Source: Dictyobacter aurantiacus
GTDB taxonomy: Bacteria; Chloroflexota; Ktedonobacteria; Ktedonobacterales; Ktedonobacteraceae
Reading direction: 5' to 3'
Assembly: GCF_003967515.1 (NCBI RefSeq)
Contig: NZ_BIFQ01000001.1
Coordinates: 3,534,001-3,598,000 of the forward strand
Length of the DNA stretch: 64,000 bases
In this document: positions 58,857 to 64,000 of the stretch, in pieces
Layout: each line of letters opens with the position of its first letter
Position numbering within the stretch: the first letter of the stretch is position 1
Notes under the pieces: generated by a model
What the model was told of the DNA's origin: nothing
Seen by the model: only the letters and a program-made list of their open reading frames with translations
The model's database searches: none
Translations under genes and position numbers: made by a program

Positions 58857-59930
58857 ATGTCTCAATTTCAACCAAAGCAATCTTTTAAAAAGAAGAACCC
58901 ACCAGGCGATCATCGTGCCAGCACTATTTTGGTCGCTTCTGACGCTGCTGCGAATGTCACGCGCAATTTGCCGCCCCAGCCGGAAACGATACCGATGCCG
59001 AGCATGGCTCCTGGTAGAGGCTTCTCACAATTTCCCGCGCAGCAATATTCTGCCCAACAGGGGAGTCGTGGACAGATGCCTATGGCGCCAACGAGTGAGA
59101 ACGGCCTGCGTGTAGGACAGAAGGGCATACAACGGAACCTGCCCGCAGTAAGAACGACGGGTCAACTGTATCCAAACCCTATTTCGGTCTCAATTCCGTT
59201 AAATAATGTTCCGGTAACACCTCTTCCGCAGTCTGTGATCATCTCGCGCGATCGCAAGGTGCCGCTGGTCATTCCCGGAAAAAGGCAGCACCTGCCGGAT
59301 ACCGAGTCTATAGACTTTCGGCGGCGTCACTTATCGGTGCGCTGGCGACAGGGCCTGACCATTCTAGCGATGTTGGGTACATTCATGATCATGATGCTAT
59401 CCCTGACCCCACTTGGGCAGCAGAGCGGAGGGCTTAATGGTCTGTTACACTCGACCAGTGTCCCCAGAACGCAAAATCTTGATTTGTTATCCCGCAGCAG
59501 CAGTGGCAATCCAGATGGTTTTAATGAGCCGATGAGTGGAGACAAAGCCAGATATGTGGCCCTGGCGCGACAGGATGCCCTGAAATATGGCATTAGCCCG
59601 GATCTCTATGTGCGACAGATTCAGCAGGAAAGCCATTTTGATCCCAATGCCTATTCATACGTTGGGGCCATCGGCATCGCCCAGTTTATGCCCGAGACGG
59701 CGAAGGAGATGGGTTTTGATCCGCACGATCCAGTAGCCGCTCTGGATGGTGGTGCCAGATTCATGGGCGATCTTAACAACCGCTTTCATGGTGATTACGC
59801 CAAGGCGCTGGCGGGCTATAACGCTGGCCCGGGAGCGGTTGACATTGCTGTAAGTTCCTGTGGGGGCGCCTGGCTCTCCTGCATGGATCCACAGGCTCAG
59901 GCCTATGTTTATATCATCGAGGGCTGGTAA
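58857..59930 (+). CDS. Membrane-anchored SLT lytic transglycosylase
   Basis: A 357-residue protein. The disordered cytosolic N terminus (about 1-165) leads to one TM segment (GLTILAMLGTFMIMMLSL). A lysozyme-like domain follows with the catalytic Glu in IQQESHFDPNAY, then GAIGIAQFMPETA and ALAGYNAGPG. It cleaves peptidoglycan. It is a paralogue of the element-borne enzyme at 25485-26108. AGGTGG or GAGTACAGAG lies upstream. Confidence 0.9.
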   Translation: MSQFQPKQSFKKKNPPGDHRASTILVASDAAANVTRNLPPQPETIPMPSMAPGRGFSQFPAQQYSAQQGSRGQMPMAPTSENGLRVGQKGIQRNLPAVRTTGQLYPNPISVSIPLNNVPVTPLPQSVIISRDRKVPLVIPGKRQHLPDTESIDFRRRHLSVRWRQGLTILAMLGTFMIMMLSLTPLGQQSGGLNGLLHSTSVPRTQNLDLLSRSSSGNPDGFNEPMSGDKARYVALARQDALKYGISPDLYVRQIQQESHFDPNAYSYVGAIGIAQFMPETAKEMGFDPHDPVAALDGGARFMGDLNNRFHGDYAKALAGYNAGPGAVDIAVSSCGGAWLSCMDPQAQAYVYIIEGW

Positions 59931-59938
59931 GCCGGATA

Positions 59939-60006
59939 AAGAAGAAAGACAGGCAACGCGGCGCGTGGGTACTCTTCCACGCGCCGCGTTGCCTGTCTTT
60001 CTTCTT
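59939..60006. terminator. Perfect 30-bp hairpin between convergent genes
   Basis: Arms 59939-59968 and 59977-60006 are exact complements around an 8-base loop. It begins eight bases after the transglycosylase stop and ends five bases before the stop of the convergent small gene. Confidence 0.93.
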
Positions 60007-60011
60007 CCCAC

Positions 60012-60296
60012 CTATATATCCAGATCGTCGTTCACCAGGCCCTGCTCATAAAGCCATTTCACGAAGTGCATGCGATAATCTTCAGTTATACGCTGGCGCA
60101 TTTCCGCGTTCTCATAGAGGTGCTCGCGCAGGTTGAGTAATGTGACAGCCTCGTCCCACTGGAAGCCACTATCGATCAAATAATCCAGCAGGAGTTGATC
60201 TTTGCCAGTGCCGGGATGATAGTGTTTCATGTCAAGCCTGTGTGGGCCCTGTTTTGGCTGATCGGTAAATCCATTAGGCGGTGGCATATCTCTCAT
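60012..60296 (-). CDS. Small helical protein
   Basis: A 94-residue protein. The N-terminal third is Pro/Gly-rich; the rest is helical (QLLLDYLIDSGFQWDEAV, then MHFVKWLYEQGLVND). The pattern recalls UBA-like or small helical adaptor folds, but I recognise no family. GAGGAG precedes the ATG. Confidence 0.7.
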   Translation of the reverse strand: MRDMPPPNGFTDQPKQGPHRLDMKHYHPGTGKDQLLLDYLIDSGFQWDEAVTLLNLREHLYENAEMRQRITEDYRMHFVKWLYEQGLVNDDLDI

Positions 60297-60558
60297 CGCG
60301 CATCTCCTCTATTTATCAGCATTCGTATCTGCGGTCTAGTGAACTGCACCTCTGCGAATCTGGCCTCCCCATTTTGCTGCTATACCTTCCTCTATCGGCT
60401 CTCCACAGGCCAAACTATACCTTTTTGACTTGAGGACTCTTGCAGGAGCAATCAAGGGACCTGTGTCAATGTTAAGACTGCTTGCCTGGACGCTACACTT
60501 CTACTCAACAGTGGGCGGGGAATGTGCGGTGAAAGTTTTATGCAAAAAGGGGTGTAGT

Positions 60559-61521
60559 ATGGGTACAGATGCGCCAGCAGAGGTAGATAGACTCTGGGAA
60601 AAATATGTCGAGCACAGGACTGCTGAACTTCGCAACGAATTAATTACACTCTATGCTCCTCTCGTCCGATTTGTGGTTGGACGTTTAGGAATACCTCCGA
60701 CGGGGCTATTGGATGCCGAGGATCTTGTCAGCTATGGTATGATTGGCCTGATCAATGCTATTGATCGGTTTGATCCTGCCCGTGGAGTTCGCTTTGAGGC
60801 ATTTGCTTCCGTGCGTATTCGCGGCGCTGTCATTGATCAACTGCGTTCGCTCAACTGGCTGCCCCGTTCAGCTATCTCACGGGTACGCCAGGTTGAAAGT
60901 GCATTAGCAGTGTTGGAGCAACGCCTGGGGCGGCCAGCTAAGGAAGATGAAGTAGCGGAGGAAATAGGGGTGTCGACGGAACGCTATCGGCAAATGCTGT
61001 TGGAAATGAATGCCACGGTACTCTCTCTTGATGCTCCACTTGGCTCTCTCCTTCAAGATGACGAAGTGACCTCCCTTTCTGAACTGCTAGAGGATCAAAG
61101 TTCTCCCGGGCCTGTCGAACAGGCTGAACAGCAGGAACTCACAGATATATTGGGGGCAGCCATTGATCATTTGCCCGAGCGTGAAAAACTGCTACTGGCT
61201 TTATACTATCAAGAAGAATTAACGATGAAGGAGATTAGCAAAGTCCTAAGTGTCTCGGAATCACGTGTCTGCCAGCTTCATATCCAGGCGATCATGCGGT
61301 TGCGCAGCGCTCTCCACGCATACCACCAGGATGAAGGGGAGCACCAAGAAGAAGTGATCGGCGTGGGTCGGAGTCGAAAGAAACATGCAGGTGCGGCAAA
61401 GGGAGACGCACACCAGAAAGAAAACACCGACACTACCTCTCCGACCTATGCAAACCAGGAAGCGAGAAACACCAGGGCGCTCACGGGACATGGATCACGT
61501 GGTCGCAGGAAAATTTCTTGA
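60559..61521 (+). CDS. FliA/WhiG-type RNA polymerase sigma factor
   Basis: A 320-residue sigma-70 family protein of the sigma-28 branch. Region 2 has AEDLVSYGMIGLINAIDRF, FEAFASVRIRGAVIDQLRS and the WhiG-like LNWLPRSAI. Region 3 is AVLEQRLGRPAKEDEVAEEI. Region 4 is LPEREKLLLALYYQEELTMK and VSESRVCQLH. A basic C-terminal extension of about 60 residues follows. In Streptomyces WhiG starts spore formation, and in motile bacteria FliA drives flagella. ATG 60559 has AAGGGG upstream; the frame extends to 60430. A FlgM-like gene follows. Confidence 0.93.
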   Translation: MGTDAPAEVDRLWEKYVEHRTAELRNELITLYAPLVRFVVGRLGIPPTGLLDAEDLVSYGMIGLINAIDRFDPARGVRFEAFASVRIRGAVIDQLRSLNWLPRSAISRVRQVESALAVLEQRLGRPAKEDEVAEEIGVSTERYRQMLLEMNATVLSLDAPLGSLLQDDEVTSLSELLEDQSSPGPVEQAEQQELTDILGAAIDHLPEREKLLLALYYQEELTMKEISKVLSVSESRVCQLHIQAIMRLRSALHAYHQDEGEHQEEVIGVGRSRKKHAGAAKGDAHQKENTDTTSPTYANQEARNTRALTGHGSRGRRKIS

Positions 61522-61681
61522 AACTTTTAGGCTTGCGCACTGCCTGCCCAGGTCAGGCCCTATTGAACATAAAACCAGGGTCCGATACTATGGTGTATGA
61601 TGGGAAAAGGCGAATGGATGGGGTGGAGATAATGGAACGTCTGACACTCATGAGACGTGTTTTCTTTAGGGAGTCGTTTCC

Positions 61682-61993
61682 ATGAAAGTAGGTAGTGTGG
61701 GCTCACAGTTGTACCTGGTTCATGTGCAGCGAGGGGATTGCATTCAAGGGCTATCACCATTACAGCGGAGACCGTTTTCGTGGTTGGATCAGATGGCTCG
61801 TGTCGCGCGCATGGTCACAATCCCATGGTTAGCAGATATCTCATCGGTGGCACCAGAAAGATATGAGACCCGCGTTGAAACATTACGGACGTCTATTCGT
61901 ATTGGTGCTTATAATGTTGATAGTGTTGCCCTGGCAAGGTGTATACTAAGAAATGAAACCCATTTTGTTGGTATGCATGAAGAGTTGTCGTGA
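61682..61993 (+). CDS. FlgM-like anti-sigma factor
   Basis: A 103-residue protein. The C-terminal half (RVETLRTSIRIGAYNVDSVA, then ARCILRN) follows the FlgM pattern R-V-x-x-L-R-x-x-I-x-x-G-x-Y-x-V-D-x-x-x-V-A, which contacts sigma-28. The N-terminal half is not FlgM-like. It lies next to the sigma-28-type gene, supporting an anti-sigma role. GGGAGT precedes the ATG. Confidence 0.78.
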   Translation: MKVGSVGSQLYLVHVQRGDCIQGLSPLQRRPFSWLDQMARVARMVTIPWLADISSVAPERYETRVETLRTSIRIGAYNVDSVALARCILRNETHFVGMHEELS

Positions 61994-62173
61994 TAGGTTG
62001 GCCAGGTCTGCTCTACCCTTAGTGTTATCCCTTTGCGTCTAATGGAAGTTGCATGGCGACCCGCATGCGCTACCTGGTTTTTCTTACGCGGTCACGCTGA
62101 AAGAGGCGCCCTTGCTAATGTTAGTCGCGGCGCAGGGACGCTTAGGCTATGCTTCTTATGAAGGGAGCTTTAC

Positions 62174-62446
62174 ATGCTTGTTTTGCGACGAAAAGTTGGT
62201 GAAAGTATTGTGCTTGCTGGGGTGATCAACATTTCAGTGTTGGCCGTCGAGGGTGAGCGCGTCAAAATAGGGATTAGCGCGCCCCCTGATGTAACAATTG
62301 TGCGTGAAGAATTGTTGCGTACAAATGCTACAGAGCAGCCAACAACAAGCCCGGCGACGAATCCGGCTACAAATCCGGCTACAAATCCGGCAGCGAATCC
62401 GGCCACCAACTCGAATACACCTCCAGCCCAACCACAACCTCGGTAA
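62174..62446 (+). CDS. csrA: CsrA/RsmA translational regulator with an NPAT-repeat tail
   Basis: A 90-residue protein. Residues 1-50 are CsrA: MLVLRRKVGESIVLAG, INISVLAVEGERVKIGI and PPDVTIVREEL, with Arg44-like RNA-contact residues kept. The tail repeats N-P-A-T (NPATNPATNPAANPAT), encoded by a 12-bp tandem repeat. CsrA blocks ribosome binding at GGA hairpins. It is the third gene after the sigma and FlgM-like genes. AGGGAG precedes the ATG. Confidence 0.93.
   Translation: MLVLRRKVGESIVLAGVINISVLAVEGERVKIGISAPPDVTIVREELLRTNATEQPTTSPATNPATNPATNPAANPATNSNTPPAQPQPR
62351..62403 (+). repeat. 12-bp coding tandem repeat in csrA
   Basis: Four to five copies of a 12-base unit (AATCCGGCTACA-type) encode the NPAT repeats. 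Changes by whole units would keep the frame, so the tail length could vary between strains. Confidence 0.7.
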
Positions 62447-62628
62447 GAATAACCTGTGACATCGCGTTTTATGGTGGTGCCATTGCCTGATTTCCAGGCA
62501 GAAGCAGGGCATTCCTCCAGGGGCGCGGCATAGTGTGCCAGGGAACAAGATACGAGCTGTGCGGATGTGGTATGGAAGTTTAGAACACCTTTGCGAGTTT
62601 TCCCAGCATCTTTTGTAAGGGACAGCGC

Positions 62629-62660
62629 TGGTTCGTACCCACAATTGTGGGTACGAACCA
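62629..62660. terminator. Perfect 16-bp palindrome between csrA and ino1
   Basis: A 32-base palindrome (16+16) with CTTTTTG after it on the plus strand and CAAAAAG before it on the other. It lies between convergent csrA and ino1 and should terminate both. Confidence 0.88.
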
Positions 62661-62677
62661 CTTTTTGTTGTACCTGG

Positions 62678-63832
62678 CTATTCGACCGTGCTGGTGGTTT
62701 TGTGCCCGTTAACACGCTCGATGGGAGTCGCTGGGGCTTCCGCGCTGGCCGCCTCCTGCGTAATGAAGGCCTCGGTCAGCTCACGGGCAACGTCATCGTG
62801 GTATTGCACCGGTGGCGATTTCATCAGGTATGAGCTGGGACCCTCCAGGGTGCCGCTGATACCGCGATCCAGGGCCAGTTTGACCAGACGAACCGCGTCG
62901 ATGACTACTCCGGCCGAGTTCGGCGAGTCCCAGACCTCGAGTTTGAGCTCGGCATTCAATGGCACATCGCCAAATGTACGCCCCTCCAGGCGGATATAGG
63001 CCCATTTGCGATCCTTCAACCAGGCTACATAATCCGATGGGCCGATATGTACGTTGTCGCTGCCAATCTCATAATCAAGCTGGCTGGTGACCGCGTTGGT
63101 CTTGCTGATCTTCTTTGATTCCAGGCGATCGCGTTCCAGCATGTTATAGAAATCGGTGTTACCGCCTACGTTCAGCTGCATGGTGCGCTCTAGCTTGACA
63201 CCGCGCTCGCGGAAGAGGCGCGTCATCATGCGGTGGACGATGGTGGCGCCGACCTGGCTCTTGATATCATCACCGATGATCGGCAGTCCCGCTTCCTTGA
63301 AGCGCTCCTGCCAGTATTTCTCACGCGCGATAAAGACCGGGACGCAGTTGACGAAGCCCACGCCCGCCTTCAAAATCTGCTCCACGTACCACTTGGTCGC
63401 GGTCTCTGAACCGACGGGCAGGTAGCTGATGACTACGTCGGTGTGGGTCTCCTTCAAAATTTTGACGATATCATCGGTCTGGCCTGGAGCCTTGGTAATG
63501 ATCTGCGATAGATATTTGCCCAGCCCATCGTGTGTCATGCCGCGATAGACCTTCACGCCGAGATGGGGGACGTCCGCGAAGCGATAGGTGTTGTTGGGCT
63601 CGGCATAGATGGCCTCGCTCAGATCTTTCCCAACCTTGTTCTTATCTATATCGAAAGCAGCTGTGAACTCGATATCACGAATGTGATAGCCACCGAGATT
63701 GACATGCATCAAGCCTGGCACAAAGTCCTCTTCCTGTGCATTCTGATAGTAATGGACACCCTGTACGAGTGAGCTGGCGCAGTTGCCAACGCCGATGATC
63801 GCCACACGTACCTTCTTGTTATTCGTAGCCAT
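62678..63832 (-). CDS. ino1: Myo-inositol-1-phosphate synthase
   Basis: A 384-residue Ino1, which converts glucose-6-phosphate to myo-inositol-1-phosphate with NAD. Motifs are [18 protein letters not shown] (Rossmann), [37 protein letters not shown] and [13 protein letters not shown]. It matches actinobacterial-type bacterial Ino1. AGGAGTC precedes ATG 63832. The product could feed inositol lipids or mycothiol-like compounds. Confidence 0.95.
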   Translation of the reverse strand: MATNNKKVRVAIIGVGNCASSLVQGVHYYQNAQEEDFVPGLMHVNLGGYHIRDIEFTAAFDIDKNKVGKDLSEAIYAEPNNTYRFADVPHLGVKVYRGMTHDGLGKYLSQIITKAPGQTDDIVKILKETHTDVVISYLPVGSETATKWYVEQILKAGVGFVNCVPVFIAREKYWQERFKEAGLPIIGDDIKSQVGATIVHRMMTRLFRERGVKLERTMQLNVGGNTDFYNMLERDRLESKKISKTNAVTSQLDYEIGSDNVHIGPSDYVAWLKDRKWAYIRLEGRTFGDVPLNAELKLEVWDSPNSAGVVIDAVRLVKLALDRGISGTLEGPSSYLMKSPPVQYHDDVARELTEAFITQEAASAEAPATPIERVNGHKTTSTVE

Positions 63833-64000
63833 GAATTTTATGACTCCTGTACCTACAATGTACTGCTGTACATCTTTATCAGAAGAGTAATCCTTCCCTC
63901 ATGATTAGAAAAGATGGGTGTATAACGCTCTAATCATGGATGAGATTATTTTCCTGAAATATACGTAATTTTTGTTCAGGCGCAACTATAAAGAGCTATG
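63833..64000. other. Upstream region of ino1
   Basis: 168 bases to the window edge, AT-rich, carrying the ino1 promoter on the minus strand. A weak inverted pair (CTCATGATTAG/CTAATCATGG region, 63898-63942) is visible. Confidence 0.35.

Overview
The window reads as a chromosomal segment of a filamentous, spore-forming Chloroflexota bacterium. Ktedonobacteria (Ktedonobacter, Dictyobacter or Thermogemmatispora relatives) are the best guess. This rests on the protein set: a PrkA/YhbH/SpoVR cluster, a zinc-ribbon FHA protein, a MurA with Asp in place of the catalytic Cys, a DnaA with a very long domain II, and a WhiG/FliA-type sigma factor next to FlgM-like and CsrA proteins. Intergenic regions are unusually rich in perfect hairpins. 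No rRNA or tRNA gene was seen.

Left chromosomal part (1-17.67 kb): the N-terminal part of a Dna2/Cas4-type nuclease runs off the left edge. It is followed by a lactate permease, a DUF711 protein, GAF and universal-stress proteins, ClpS, a two-TM stress-like protein, DnaA, a lipoprotein, a zinc-ribbon/FHA protein, a CrtI-like FAD oxidoreductase paired with MurA, and a large protein with a receiver-like N terminus.

Mobile element (17.67-35.70 kb): two 91-bp direct repeats (86/91 identical) bound about 18 kb. A tyrosine recombinase gene lies 113 bp inside the left copy. The leftward half (27.0 to 17.9 kb) is a compact operon: small Cys-rich peptides, DUF488, a lytic transglycosylase, a duplicated-domain protein, a membrane protein, an AEP primase fused to a CHC2-type zinc finger, a SprT-like metallopeptidase, a Rep_trans-like replication initiator and the integrase. 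The rightward half is visibly AT-rich cargo: an HTH-GNAT-like regulator behind repeated operator motifs, a DAO-type oxidoreductase, a helicase-less type ISP-like restriction-modification enzyme, a three-TM protein of unknown function, an XRE regulator, and a six-repeat CRISPR unit with its own promoter and terminator but no cas genes. No VirB4, VirD4 or FtsK-like ATPase is visible, so this looks like a replicating or mobilisable integrated element rather than a complete conjugative one.

Right chromosomal part (35.70-64 kb): SAM hydrolase, a possible structured RNA, prkA-yhbH-spoVR, a sulfite-oxidase-like protein, prmC, a WecA/TagO-like transferase, uvrA, a PhyH-type dioxygenase, tandem signal peptidases, zinc-ribbon and membrane proteins, mutS2, a lytic transglycosylase, a sigma/FlgM/CsrA cluster and ino1.

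The most unusual features are (i) the stand-alone CRISPR transcription unit inside the element, (ii) the element's replication operon, and (iii) about fourteen unrelated, nearly all perfect inverted repeats (16-38 bp arms) in chromosomal intergenic regions and none in the element; two of these contain the stop codon of a neighbouring gene.
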